Source: Bacteroidales bacterium (GTDB taxonomy: Bacteria > Bacteroidota > Bacteroidia > Bacteroidales > WCHB1-69). Taken from it: a stretch of DNA of 40,385 nt. The stretch spans positions 1 to 40,385 of the forward strand of contig JAFXPL010000039.1 in assembly GCA_017527945.1 (NCBI GenBank), in the 5' to 3' direction. This document shows, in pieces, positions 15,544-24,065 of this stretch. The notes beneath the pieces are model-generated. The model ran no database searches. It was not told the DNA's origin and saw only the letters and a list, made by a program, of their open reading frames with translations. Made by a program: the position numbers and the translations under genes. The number at the start of each line of letters is the position of its first letter. Within the stretch, counting starts at the first letter, position 1.

Positions 15544-18500
15544 ATGGAAGAGAAAGTCAAGAAAACCAAGTTTTTTGTAAAACACTGGGTGGCGGCTTTC
15601 GCCCTCGGTGTGATTATCCTCCTCGTAGGTCTGTTGAGCATTTTCACACTCCCTATCGAGCAGTACCCTAACATTGCCCCGCCGATGGTGACGATTTCGG
15701 CATACTACAGCGGTGCCGATGCCAACGCAGTGATGAAATCGGTCATCATGCCCATTGAGGAGCAGGTGAACGGTGTTGAAGACATGCTGTACATGAGCTC
15801 CACGGCGAACTCGAACGGCAGCGCGGAAATTTCCGTCTATTTCAAACAGGGCACCGATGCCGACCAGGCGACCACCAACGTGCAGAACCGCGTGAACCAG
15901 GCATTGGGTCTGCTGCCTGCGGAAGTGACCACCCAAGGTGTCACCGTGACCAAGAGCGTGAACGCCATCCTGCAGATTCTCAGTTTGGAAAGCACGGACG
16001 ACAAATTCGACCAAAAGTTCATCTCAAACTATTTGGACATCAACGTATTGCCTGCTATCAGCCGTGTCACCGGCGTAGGCCGCACCACGCTGCTTGGCGA
16101 CAAATACGGCGTGCGTATATGGCTAAAGCCCGATGTGATGGGCATGTACGGGGTCACACCCGATGAAATTGTCGCGGCCCTCAACGAGCAGAACCTGGTG
16201 TCTCCCGTCGGTAGTTTTGAAAGCTCTGTCAACAAGATAGACATTGAATACAACGGACTGCTCAACGACATGAGCGAGTTCGAGAACATCGTGGTACGTG
16301 CCACCCCGGACGGGAACGTGCTGCGCCTCTCCGATGTGGCGGATGTGGAGCTGGGTACGAAATCCTACGACTTCCGCACCGATGTCGATGGCCATCCGGG
16401 CGTGTTGTTCATCATCAACCAGGCACCTGGCGCCAACGCCACCAAAGTGAACGCGGAAATCAACAAAACCATTGAGAATCTTTCAAAATCATTGCCCGCC
16501 GGTCTGGAATTCAAGCAGTTGGAAACTTCCGACGACTTCCTGAACGCCTCCATGCACAGCGTAATCGAGACCCTTATCATCGCCATCATCCTGGTGGTTT
16601 TGATTGTCTATCTTTTCCTGCAGGACTTCAAGGCCACCCTCATCCCCTCAATCTCCATCATCGTCTCTTTGGTGGGCACTTTCGCCGTTGCCAAAGTGGC
16701 GGGCTTTTCCCTCAACCTACTGACACTCTTTGCCATAGTCTTGGCTATTGGTACAGTGGTGGACGATGCCATTGTGGTGGTGGAGGCCGTCATGGCCAAA
16801 TTGGAGTCCGGGTATAAAAGCACGACGACAGCCGTTAACGACGCCCTGACCGAGGTTACCGCCGCCTGTATTTCCACCTCGCTGGTTTTCATGGCGGTAT
16901 TCATCCCCGTGACCTTCATGTCGGGCACCTCCGGCACCTTCTTTAAGCAGTTCGGTGTCATCATGGCCGCTTCGGTGGGCTTGTCTTCCGTATCCGCTCT
17001 GACCATCTGTCCCGCCCTTTGCGCCCTGCTGTTCAAGCCGAAAAATGAGGACGGGGAGAAAAAGAACCTGAGCTACTATGTGCGTCTGGGCTACAATGCG
17101 GCCTATAACGCCATTGAGAAAAAATACATGAGCGGTGTCACCAAGTTCATGAAGAAACCCGCTTTCTCGTGGATTTTGCTTGCCGTCTTCACCGCCGGCA
17201 TGGTCTGGCTGATGTCCACCGCGCAGAAAGACCTTGTGCCGCAGGAGGACCAAGGCTTCCTCATCGTGGATGTCACGATGGCATCGGGCACCTACCTGAA
17301 CGAGACAGAAATGAGCGTCAAAAAGCTGGAGGATTACGTGCGCACCATCGACGAGGTCGAATTGGTGGGCGGCATCACCGGCTATTCCATGATGAACGGC
17401 GGCGCCGGAACCAACTACGGCACCGTGATGGTACGTCTCAAGAACTGGGAAGAACGTTCGTTCTACAGCATCGCCGGTTTGATGGAGAACATCTACGTGT
17501 GGGCAATGCAGAATATGCCTGAGGCTGACGTCACGCCGTTCCAGATGCCCCAGATTCCCGGCTATGGCACGGGTTCCATGATCGATCTGAATCTGCAAGA
17601 CCGTTCGGGCAGTGGAGACAACCAGACGTTTGTGAACATGAGCACGGAATTCACCAAGAAGATGCAAGAGCGCCCGGAGGTCACCGCCGCCGTTGCCTCC
17701 TATTCACAGGACTACCCCAAGTACCGCTTGGAAATTGATGCGGCTGCCTGCAAGCGCAAAGGCATCTCCCCGAAAGAGGTCATCAACACCATTGGCACCA
17801 ACCTTGCCGGACGATATATCGGCAACTACATCCAATACGGGAAAGTCTATCAAGTGCTGGTTGAAGCGGGCAAAGAATACCGCATGGATGCAAGCACCCT
17901 CAACCAGATTTTCGTCCCCACCTCGGGCGGAATGGCACCCGCGTCTGAATTCGTCACCTTGAAAGAAGGTTTGGGATCCTCGCAGGAGCGCCGTTTCAAC
18001 TTGTTCCCGTGCTATAACATGGCTCTCATGCCCGCTCCGGGCTACACCTCCGCACACGTGCGCACCGCCATTGACGAGGTGATGACCGAGGTCTTCCCCG
18101 CCGATTACGGCTACGAATACGGCGGCATGGCCCGTGAGGAAGCCGCCAGCGCCGGTTCCAACGAGACCGTCCTCATCTACGGCATCGCCATCCTGATCAT
18201 CTACCTCATCCTGGCCTGCCTCTACAATTCCATCTTCATCCCGTTCGCCGTCCTCTTCTCTATCCCGTTCGGCCTGTTCGGAGCCTATCTGACCATTCGC
18301 CCGCTACAAACACTGATGGGCGTCGGCGCCAACATCTATGTACAGACGGGTGTCATCATGCTGATGGGTCTGGTGGCCAAAACCGCCATCCTGATTACGG
18401 AATTTGCCATCCAGAAACGCGAGGAAGGTATGCCTATCTTCGATGCGGCCATCGGTGCTTGTAAGGATCGTCTGCGTCCCATTCTGATGACCGTCGCCAC

Positions 18501-18708
18501 CATGGTGATCGGCATGATCCCGCTGATTATCGAAGGCGGTGCCGGAGCTGTCGGCAACAAGTCGCTGGCCCTCACCGTTGTGGGCGGTATGATCGTGGGT
18601 ATCGTCGCCATTCTGTTCGTGACCCCGGCTTTCTACATTTTCTTCCAGAAAGTGCACGAAAAGCTGACTCCAGGCGAAAAGAATGAGGAATTAGAAATTA
18701 TGAATTAG
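15544..18708 (+). CDS. RND multidrug efflux transporter (AcrB/HAE1 type)
   Basis: This inner-membrane, proton-driven exporter has 1054 residues, the normal size for HAE1 pumps. It has two repeats of six membrane helices and large periplasmic loops. The proton-relay pair Asp407-Asp408 lies in TM4 (GTVVDDAIVVVE), at the same numbers as in E. coli AcrB. The N-terminal start after a cytoplasmic VKKTKF helix and the FTLPIEQYPNIAPP loop are typical. The last seven residues (EELEIMN) are encoded inside a heptamer repeat block, so the native C-terminus has been overwritten or extended. It lies between its adaptor and channel genes. Confidence 0.95.
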   Translation: MEEKVKKTKFFVKHWVAAFALGVIILLVGLLSIFTLPIEQYPNIAPPMVTISAYYSGADANAVMKSVIMPIEEQVNGVEDMLYMSSTANSNGSAEISVYFKQGTDADQATTNVQNRVNQALGLLPAEVTTQGVTVTKSVNAILQILSLESTDDKFDQKFISNYLDINVLPAISRVTGVGRTTLLGDKYGVRIWLKPDVMGMYGVTPDEIVAALNEQNLVSPVGSFESSVNKIDIEYNGLLNDMSEFENIVVRATPDGNVLRLSDVADVELGTKSYDFRTDVDGHPGVLFIINQAPGANATKVNAEINKTIENLSKSLPAGLEFKQLETSDDFLNASMHSVIETLIIAIILVVLIVYLFLQDFKATLIPSISIIVSLVGTFAVAKVAGFSLNLLTLFAIVLAIGTVVDDAIVVVEAVMAKLESGYKSTTTAVNDALTEVTAACISTSLVFMAVFIPVTFMSGTSGTFFKQFGVIMAASVGLSSVSALTICPALCALLFKPKNEDGEKKNLSYYVRLGYNAAYNAIEKKYMSGVTKFMKKPAFSWILLAVFTAGMVWLMSTAQKDLVPQEDQGFLIVDVTMASGTYLNETEMSVKKLEDYVRTIDEVELVGGITGYSMMNGGAGTNYGTVMVRLKNWEERSFYSIAGLMENIYVWAMQNMPEADVTPFQMPQIPGYGTGSMIDLNLQDRSGSGDNQTFVNMSTEFTKKMQERPEVTAAVASYSQDYPKYRLEIDAAACKRKGISPKEVINTIGTNLAGRYIGNYIQYGKVYQVLVEAGKEYRMDASTLNQIFVPTSGGMAPASEFVTLKEGLGSSQERRFNLFPCYNMALMPAPGYTSAHVRTAIDEVMTEVFPADYGYEYGGMAREEAASAGSNETVLIYGIAILIIYLILACLYNSIFIPFAVLFSIPFGLFGAYLTIRPLQTLMGVGANIYVQTGVIMLMGLVAKTAILITEFAIQKREEGMPIFDAAIGACKDRLRPILMTVATMVIGMIPLIIEGGAGAVGNKSLALTVVGGMIVGIVAILFVTPAFYIFFQKVHEKLTPGEKNEELEIMN

Positions 18709-18715
18709 GAATTAT
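18688..18715 (+). repeat. Tandem GAATTAG/GAATTAT heptamer crossing the acrB-like stop codon
   Basis: Four heptamers, GAATTAG, AAATTAT, GAATTAG and GAATTAT, run through the last codons and stop of the pump gene into the spacer before the outer-membrane channel gene. Confidence 0.8.
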
Positions 18716-18746
18716 TGCATATATACGATATTACAATCAAGAAATT

Positions 18747-20105
18747 ATGAAAAACAGGCATATATTATATGTAATGGTATTGATCGGGATGCTGCTGTTT
18801 TCCAGCTGCAATCTCTATCGGAAATACACACCCGACACCACCGTCCGGAGCGATGTGATGGGCAATGTGGTGAATCCGCAGGACACCGTCTCCATGGGTG
18901 CTGTGGACTGGCGCACCGCATTCCCCGACGAGCTGCTGCAGCGGCTCGTCGAAACCGCGTTGGCCAACAACACCGATCTGCGCGTTGCGCAACTGTCCAT
19001 TGAGCAAGCCCAGAACAACATCAAGGCCGCGAAATGGGGTTATGCCCCCACGCTGGCGTTTACCCCGCAGGCTTCCTACACGCACCAGGGAACGGGGGCG
19101 TTCACTTTCCAAGTGCCCGTGACAGCCACCTGGCAGTTGGGCATTTTCGGACAAACCACCACGAATGTGCGGATGGCCAAGTCACAAGCCTCCTACGCCC
19201 AGGACTACAAGCGGGCGGTGCAGGTGAATTTAGCCGCATACGTGACCAGCCTGTACTATACCCTGGTGATGCTCGACCGCCAGTTGGAGGTTGCGGTACA
19301 GACCGATGCCTTGTGGGAGGAATCACTGGAATCAATCCGTGCCCTGTACGATGCCGGTGTCGCCCAAAGTCCTGCCGTCTATCGGATGGAGGCGTCCGTG
19401 GCGCAAGTGAAGGCTGACATCGTCGATTTGCGCAACAGCATCCTATCCACGGAGGCGCTCCTCTGCAACCTTTTGGCCGAACCGCCGCACCATATCGAAC
19501 GCGCGCCTTTCGGCACTTTCAAGATGCCGGAGCAGCTGCATGTGGGTCTTCCCTTGCGCCTGCTTGACGCACGCCCCGACGTGCGCATGGCCGCGCGCAA
19601 CATGGAAATCGCCTACTACGGCACCCAGCAGGCCCGCCAGGCCTTCTACCCCACCCTCACCATCAACGGGCTCTTCGGCATGGCCGGCAGCCCCGTCCAG
19701 ATGCTGGGACAAGCCTTGGCTTCACTCACGCAGCCCATCTTCGCCGGTGGAAAGCTCCGCGCACAAGTCAAGAACGCCAAAGCGGACCAGGAAAAAGCAA
19801 AACTGGAGTTTGAACAGGCACTGCTTGACGCGGGCAGTGAAGTCTATGAGTATTTTAATGATTGTCAAGCTGCTGGACAAAAAGCCGTTTTTATCGAAAC
19901 CCAAGTCAATGCGCTTCAGGAAGCCTACAACGCGACTTCCGAGCTGATGATGAACGGCACCAACACCTACTTAGAGGTGCTCACGGCACAAGAATCGCTT
20001 CTGACAGCGCAACTCGCACAAGTGGAAAACCGGTTCGAAAGCATCCAGGCGCTCATCAACCTCTACACGGCATTGGGCGGTTTCGGAACGGGAACAGAAC
20101 AATAA
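18747..20105 (+). CDS. Outer-membrane efflux lipoprotein (TolC/NodT family)
   Basis: This gene supplies the outer-membrane channel of the RND system. The 452-residue protein has a lipoprotein signal peptide ending at FSS-Cys21. It has two outer-membrane efflux repeats of long helices, with DLRVAQLSIEQAQNNIK in the first and AYNATSELMMNGTNTYLEVL in the second. The ARPDVRMAARNMEIA stretch typical of NodT-type factors is also present. It follows the pump gene by 38 bases and ends in a strong terminator. No regulator is encoded next to the three genes. Confidence 0.93.
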   Translation: MKNRHILYVMVLIGMLLFSSCNLYRKYTPDTTVRSDVMGNVVNPQDTVSMGAVDWRTAFPDELLQRLVETALANNTDLRVAQLSIEQAQNNIKAAKWGYAPTLAFTPQASYTHQGTGAFTFQVPVTATWQLGIFGQTTTNVRMAKSQASYAQDYKRAVQVNLAAYVTSLYYTLVMLDRQLEVAVQTDALWEESLESIRALYDAGVAQSPAVYRMEASVAQVKADIVDLRNSILSTEALLCNLLAEPPHHIERAPFGTFKMPEQLHVGLPLRLLDARPDVRMAARNMEIAYYGTQQARQAFYPTLTINGLFGMAGSPVQMLGQALASLTQPIFAGGKLRAQVKNAKADQEKAKLEFEQALLDAGSEVYEYFNDCQAAGQKAVFIETQVNALQEAYNATSELMMNGTNTYLEVLTAQESLLTAQLAQVENRFESIQALINLYTALGGFGTGTEQ

Positions 20106-20124
20106 ACGATACGCTAACATACAT

Positions 20125-20160
20125 AAGTAGAGACGCGCCATGGCACGTCTCTACTTTTTA
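20125..20160 (+). terminator. Long hairpin terminator GTAGAGACG...CGTCTCTAC after the efflux operon
   Basis: AAGTAGAGACG (20125-20135) and CGTCTCTACTT (20146-20156) pair perfectly around a 10-base loop, followed by T. A related GGTAG-GAGAC...GTCTCTACC hairpin occurs at 22228-22260, so this looks like a dispersed palindromic element as well as a terminator between convergent genes. Confidence 0.8.
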
Positions 20161-20175
20161 TTGCCCGACATGGGT

Positions 20176-21330
20176 CTAATCTATCCCGCACGCGGCCTGA
20201 TAATGGCAGGCGCTTTTGTCGTCCAACGGGAGACGCTGCGGCCCGACGGAGTAGTCTCTGCCCGTTTTCTTCCACGCAAGGTAACAATCCCGGATTTCAT
20301 TACGCCAGCCCCTGCGGATGAAAAACTGCCCAGTGCGGTCCCAGAAGTCGTTGACCTCGATGACCACCGGGCCTTCATCGGTGACGGCGATGTCCCAGCC
20401 AGCGACCTTGCAGTAAGGGAACGCCTGTTGGAAACGGATTGCTTCAGACTTCACGGACTCCCAATTCTCGATGAAGACCCCGTTCAGCGGTGCTCCGCTG
20501 TCGGGATGGCGGTCGATGTCTTTCACCTTTCGCCAGCCGTCGAACTGGATGGCATGGCGAATCGCGCCAGTCGCGACATCCACACAGACATCCACGTTCC
20601 CGCCGCCGCCCGCATTATCGACACACCGGCCTGCCCGGCCGATTTTGATGAAGGTGGCAATCACCTTTACCGAGCCGTCCGGATAGAGGGCCGTCATGAA
20701 ACGCACCGTGTTGACCGACGAGGGGTTGAAAGCAGCGAACTGGGCCGTCTGGCGCACCACGCTTTCGAAAATCAACGCCTCCTCACCCAAAACGGAGGAA
20801 AGAGTGATTTTCTGCCCGTCATATCGGTTTAATAGTGCGTCATCACTTTGATATTCAATTCCTTCAATCAAAAACACATTGTCGCCGTGCGAACTCTCTG
20901 TCGTTTTGATGACACAGGATTGCACTTTTTTCCCTTTCAGGATGCGAAGCACTCCGGCAAGGTCGTTGGCGCACTCCGGATTTTCCGCATAACGGGCCTC
21001 CGGCTGGTAGTAAACATACAAACCAGCCGTCCGCACCCCCGTGACATCCAACATCTTATGCGCCATATATTTGTTTCGTGCCAAGGAAAAGTATTTGAGC
21101 GGGTTGAGCAAATCCAAATAGATTCGCTGTTCGTTCAAACCAAGGAAGTCGCGACGAAACGTTTCGCTCCGCTTTTCAAATTCAAACTCGTAATACTCCT
21201 CCGGCAAAAGCCTTTTGGAACGATAGAGGGAGATGAAGTCGCGCATCACCTTCACCCGTTCCGAAACAGGATACTTCCGGGCGAGCTGAATCGCATGATA
21301 TATTGTGGCTATGACGTTTCGAATCGACAT
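20176..21330 (-). CDS. Sugar-transfer-associated ATP-grasp protein
   Basis: The 384-residue protein resembles the ATP-grasp family found in polysaccharide loci (ATPgrasp_ST). Features seen are a first ATP-grasp lobe with CVIKTTESSHGDNVF and a FNPSSVNTVRFMTAL strand. A glycine-rich DNAGGGGNVDVCVD loop and a metal-binding end, WDIAVTDEGPVVIEVNDFWD, follow. Such enzymes form an acyl-phosphate and join it to an amine or similar group. The substrate of this family is not known to me. It is the last gene of a leftward set with an acyltransferase, gmhA and a glycosyltransferase, which argues for modification of a surface glycan. Confidence 0.8.
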   Translation of the reverse strand: MSIRNVIATIYHAIQLARKYPVSERVKVMRDFISLYRSKRLLPEEYYEFEFEKRSETFRRDFLGLNEQRIYLDLLNPLKYFSLARNKYMAHKMLDVTGVRTAGLYVYYQPEARYAENPECANDLAGVLRILKGKKVQSCVIKTTESSHGDNVFLIEGIEYQSDDALLNRYDGQKITLSSVLGEEALIFESVVRQTAQFAAFNPSSVNTVRFMTALYPDGSVKVIATFIKIGRAGRCVDNAGGGGNVDVCVDVATGAIRHAIQFDGWRKVKDIDRHPDSGAPLNGVFIENWESVKSEAIRFQQAFPYCKVAGWDIAVTDEGPVVIEVNDFWDRTGQFFIRRGWRNEIRDCYLAWKKTGRDYSVGPQRLPLDDKSACHYQAACGID

Positions 21331-21364
21331 AATAGATGGATTTTAGCATACATTACTCATACTA

Positions 21365-21415
21365 CTTTGAACTTGAACTTTGAACTTTTGATCCTTGAAC
21401 TTTTGATCCTTGAAA
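21365..21415 (+). repeat. Tandem TTGAACT/TTTGATCC repeat
   Basis: Units close to seven bases (TTGAACT, TGAACTT) merge into a ~15-base unit CTTTTGATCCTTGAA present twice. It fills the gap between the ATP-grasp and acyltransferase genes. Confidence 0.75.
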
Positions 21416-21458
21416 CCAACAAACTCGCCTGTTGCCAACTTAATATAAATAATACAGA

Positions 21459-22196
21459 CTATAGATGCGTGCGGACATAGTGGTATTTTTCATCCATTTC
21501 GCGTTGGATGTCCAAGTCAAAAATGCGTTTCATTCCGGTGGCTTTCACCGCGGCAGGCATCCCGGCCAGCAACGTGTAGGGCTCAACATGAGAGAAATCC
21601 TTGTTCACCAAACTATTGGAGGCAACGATGGTATTGTTGGGCACGACAGCACCTTTGGTGAAGGTGGTGCGGTTGCCGACCCAAATGTCCTCGCCGAGGA
21701 TGATGGGTTTGGTCAGCGGCGCAATCTCCCCGTCGCGGTTGAGGTTCTGTACATAGTGGAAGGTCGTGTCCATGAACTGGCAATCCCAAGCGGCCCGCAC
21801 GTTGCTGCCGATGACAATCCGCTCGAAGCAGAATATCTTGAGGTTGGAGCCGATATAGACGTCGTGTGCGCCGAACTCCAGGGTGGCATTGTCGGAAACC
21901 ACCACGTATGAGCCGTGTCCGAAAGTGGCAGGACCATTAAAGATGACCGTGCCCCGGACCGTCCAGATGCACTGCTGGATGGCAGTATCGACGTAAAAAT
22001 CATTCTTCCCGATTCTGATCATTCCCGGGGAGACTGGCCCGTTGATGACAATCCGGCCCGCGAGACTGCGGAAGGTCACTTTCCCGTACAGCCAGACCGG
22101 AAGCTTCCAGGCCACCGCAAAGGGAAACACTTTGAAATTAAACCAAATGGTTTTGATGACGTTGATGGTTCGTATGATGTACAGGAGGGTTCGCAT
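21459..22196 (-). CDS. Left-handed beta-helix (hexapeptide) acyltransferase
   Basis: The 245-residue protein shows the imperfect hexapeptide repeats of left-handed beta-helix acetyltransferases: IVINGPV, IRIGKN, LEFGAHDVYIGSNL and IVIGSNVRA. The closing ILGEDIWVGNRTTFTKGAVV part normally carries the acyl-CoA site. The N-terminal ~45 residues are hydrophobic and basic, perhaps a membrane anchor. It probably O- or N-acetylates a sugar of the glycan assembled by neighbouring genes. It is flanked on both sides by different tandem-repeat blocks. Confidence 0.8.
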   Translation of the reverse strand: MRTLLYIIRTINVIKTIWFNFKVFPFAVAWKLPVWLYGKVTFRSLAGRIVINGPVSPGMIRIGKNDFYVDTAIQQCIWTVRGTVIFNGPATFGHGSYVVVSDNATLEFGAHDVYIGSNLKIFCFERIVIGSNVRAAWDCQFMDTTFHYVQNLNRDGEIAPLTKPIILGEDIWVGNRTTFTKGAVVPNNTIVASNSLVNKDFSHVEPYTLLAGMPAAVKATGMKRIFDLDIQREMDEKYHYVRTHL

Positions 22197-22200
22197 GTTA

Positions 22201-22228
22201 GTTTCAAGTTTCAGGTTTCAGGTTTCAG
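22201..22228 (+). repeat. Tandem GTTTCAG heptamer
   Basis: Four adjacent heptamers: GTTTCAA followed by three exact GTTTCAG. They lie between the acyltransferase and gmhA genes. Confidence 0.88.
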
Positions 22229-22260
22229 GTAGTGAGACAAAATTTTGCGTCTCTACCGTC
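22228..22260. repeat. Second copy of the GGTAG(T)GAGAC...GTCTCTACC palindrome
   Basis: An imperfect inverted repeat has arms GGTAGTGAGACAAAA and TTTTGCGTCTCTACC. It shares its outer arms with the terminator at 20125-20160 and overlaps the last codons of gmhA. Confidence 0.6.
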
Positions 22261-22831
22261 CGAAGAGTTCGGTTTCGACCAGTTCGCAAATGATATGTCC
22301 GATCATGATGTGGCTTTCCTGGATACGTGGCGTGTCGGTGGAGGGCACGTTCAGGAGGACCTCCGCGTAATCCTTCATCCGGCCGCCGGTCTCGCCGGTC
22401 ATGGCGATAATGTGCACGCCCATCTCCTTAGCCACTTCAAAGGCATTGAGGATGTTCTTGGAGTTGCCGGAGGTGGAGATGCCCACGATGACATCGCCGG
22501 CCTTGGCGGTGCCGCGCAGAAGGCGCGAGAAGATAAGGTCGTAGCCGTAGTCGTTGCCCACGGCGGTGAGGTAGGAGGTGTTGCAATGGAGGGCTTCGGC
22601 GTTGAGCGGCGGCCGGTCGAAGTAGAAGCGGCCGGAGAGTTCGGCGGCGAGGTGCTGGGCGTCGGCCGCGCTACCGCCGTTGCCGCAGAAGTGGACTTTT
22701 CCGCCGCCGCGAAGGGAGGCGGTGACGAGGTCCGCGGCCTGCTGGATGCGGACCAAAAATCTGGGGTTCTCCAAAATCGCCTGCTTGACAGCGATGGACT
22801 GGCTGATGGACTGGGGGATGCGGGGGTTCAT
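22253..22831 (-). CDS. gmhA: Sedoheptulose 7-phosphate isomerase
   Basis: GmhA turns D-sedoheptulose 7-phosphate into D-glycero-D-manno-heptose 7-phosphate, the first step to nucleotide-activated heptose for LPS core or surface glycans. The 192-residue protein is a single SIS domain with the phosphosugar motif HFCGNGGSAADAQHLAAE (residues 48-65) and a GISTSGNSKNI loop, both diagnostic. No other heptose-pathway gene (hldE, gmhB) is in the window. It lies in a leftward operon between a glycosyltransferase and an acyltransferase. Confidence 0.92.
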   Translation of the reverse strand: MNPRIPQSISQSIAVKQAILENPRFLVRIQQAADLVTASLRGGGKVHFCGNGGSAADAQHLAAELSGRFYFDRPPLNAEALHCNTSYLTAVGNDYGYDLIFSRLLRGTAKAGDVIVGISTSGNSKNILNAFEVAKEMGVHIIAMTGETGGRMKDYAEVLLNVPSTDTPRIQESHIMIGHIICELVETELFGR

Positions 22832-22837
22832 ATTAGT

Positions 22838-22860
22838 GGTTAAAGGTTAAAAGGTTGAAA
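22838..22860 (+). repeat. Tandem GGTTAAA repeat
   Basis: GGTTAAA, GGTTAAAA and GGTTGAAA follow one another in the short gap between gmhA and the glycosyltransferase gene. Confidence 0.7.
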
Positions 22861-22879
22861 ATCAAAAATAAAATGTAGT

Positions 22880-24007
22880 CTATTTCGTTAATTCATTCAT
22901 CACTTTCGTGAATGTGGACCAAGCGTACTTTTTCTTTTCTTCGGATACATTCCGTTCGAATTCTGTCTGTTTATTTTCTGTGAAGAATCGGTGCAGGGCA
23001 CCTGCAATTTGCTGAGCATCAGGTTCGACAACATAGCCGATTTTGCCATCTGGAACAATCTCGGGCAGTCCGCCGACATTGGTCACCAGCATCGGTTTCT
23101 CGAAATGGAAGGCGATTTGGGTGACGCCGCTCTGCGTGGCGGTCTTATAGGGCTGTGCCACGATGTCGGCCGCGCTGAAATATCGGTTGACCTCCCCGTC
23201 CGGAATGTAGTCATTGAACAACAGGACCGTGTTGTCCAGCCCGTTCTTCTTTATCTGCCGCATATACGGCGCGGAATCTCCGTAGAATTCCCCCGCCACA
23301 ATCAATTTCACGTCAAGTTCGCGCATTTGTTCATCAGCAAACGCATCCAAAAGAAGATCCAAGCCTTTGTAAGCACGGATGAAACCAAAGAAAAGCACAT
23401 AACGAGAATCCGGATCAAGGTTCAGCAGAGAAAGAGCTTGTTCGCGAGGAAGACGCTCACCATAGTGATCGTAGATCGGGTGCGGGGAGAACCGCTTGGG
23501 ACACTCTCTTTTGTCGAAATGCTCGATGTCATGCACTACGGATTCCGAAAGAGCCATAAATCCGTCCATGCTTTTCACGAAATACGGCGGCAGGATCTTG
23601 TCGAGGAAATTGGGCTCGTGCGGAATCATATTGTGGACCAAAGCCAATATACGGGTATGACGGTTGCAGCTCACTTGCCTTGCAACGGTACCCATGCAGG
23701 GTGCCATGAACGACATCCAATAGGCGAAAACCAACACATCCGGGCTTTTCTGGGCGATCTCACGCCCCACCTTGAACCAGTTGATCGGGTTGTAGGAGTG
23801 CACTTTCCGTACAATGTTCAGGTCTTTCGGGGCCGGGTCCGTGCTGTATTGGGTCTTGCCGGGGAACAGGAAATCGGGATACTGGCGGGTGAAGGTGTAG
23901 ATTTCCACCTCATGTCCTTGGTTCTGGTATTCGCGGGCGAGGCGTTCGTTGAACGCCGCCAGTCCACCACGATAGGGGTATGCTGTTCCGAGAATGATGA
24001 TCTTCAT
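22880..24007 (-). CDS. Glycosyltransferase, GT4-like (GT-B fold)
   Basis: The 375-residue protein has an N-terminal GT-B domain beginning ILGTAYPYRGGLAAFNERLA, a glycine-rich acceptor loop. The C-terminal donor-binding domain has VLFFGFIRAYKGLDLLLDAF, then KLIVAGEFYG, and the E-x7-E-like region FEKPMLVTNVGGLPEIV typical of GT4 retaining enzymes. It transfers a sugar from a nucleotide donor in the cytoplasm, and the donor cannot be predicted. It is the first gene of the four-gene leftward operon and has its own -7 box at 24035-24028. Confidence 0.9.
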   Translation of the reverse strand: MKIIILGTAYPYRGGLAAFNERLAREYQNQGHEVEIYTFTRQYPDFLFPGKTQYSTDPAPKDLNIVRKVHSYNPINWFKVGREIAQKSPDVLVFAYWMSFMAPCMGTVARQVSCNRHTRILALVHNMIPHEPNFLDKILPPYFVKSMDGFMALSESVVHDIEHFDKRECPKRFSPHPIYDHYGERLPREQALSLLNLDPDSRYVLFFGFIRAYKGLDLLLDAFADEQMRELDVKLIVAGEFYGDSAPYMRQIKKNGLDNTVLLFNDYIPDGEVNRYFSAADIVAQPYKTATQSGVTQIAFHFEKPMLVTNVGGLPEIVPDGKIGYVVEPDAQQIAGALHRFFTENKQTEFERNVSEEKKKYAWSTFTKVMNELTK

Positions 24008-24027
24008 TACGATAGGTTTTTGAGCTG

Positions 24028-24035
24028 CAAAGATA
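24028..24035 (-). promoter_or_regulatory. Predicted -7 box for the glycosyltransferase operon
   Basis: TATCTTTG on the minus strand matches TAnnTTTG, about 20 bases before the start codon at 24007. No clear -33 element. Confidence 0.45.
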
Positions 24036-24065
24036 GTGAAATTTCGGTTACTATCGTGCAGTCAA

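Noticed and set aside
20140..20832. 230-codon rightward frame after the efflux operon
   Set aside because: It is antisense to the ATP-grasp gene, whose motifs are clear on the other strand; no family features on this strand.
21365..22860. Possible CRISPR array from repeated units
   Set aside because: The repeats are adjacent ~7-bp units with no spacers and differ between blocks; no cas genes are present.
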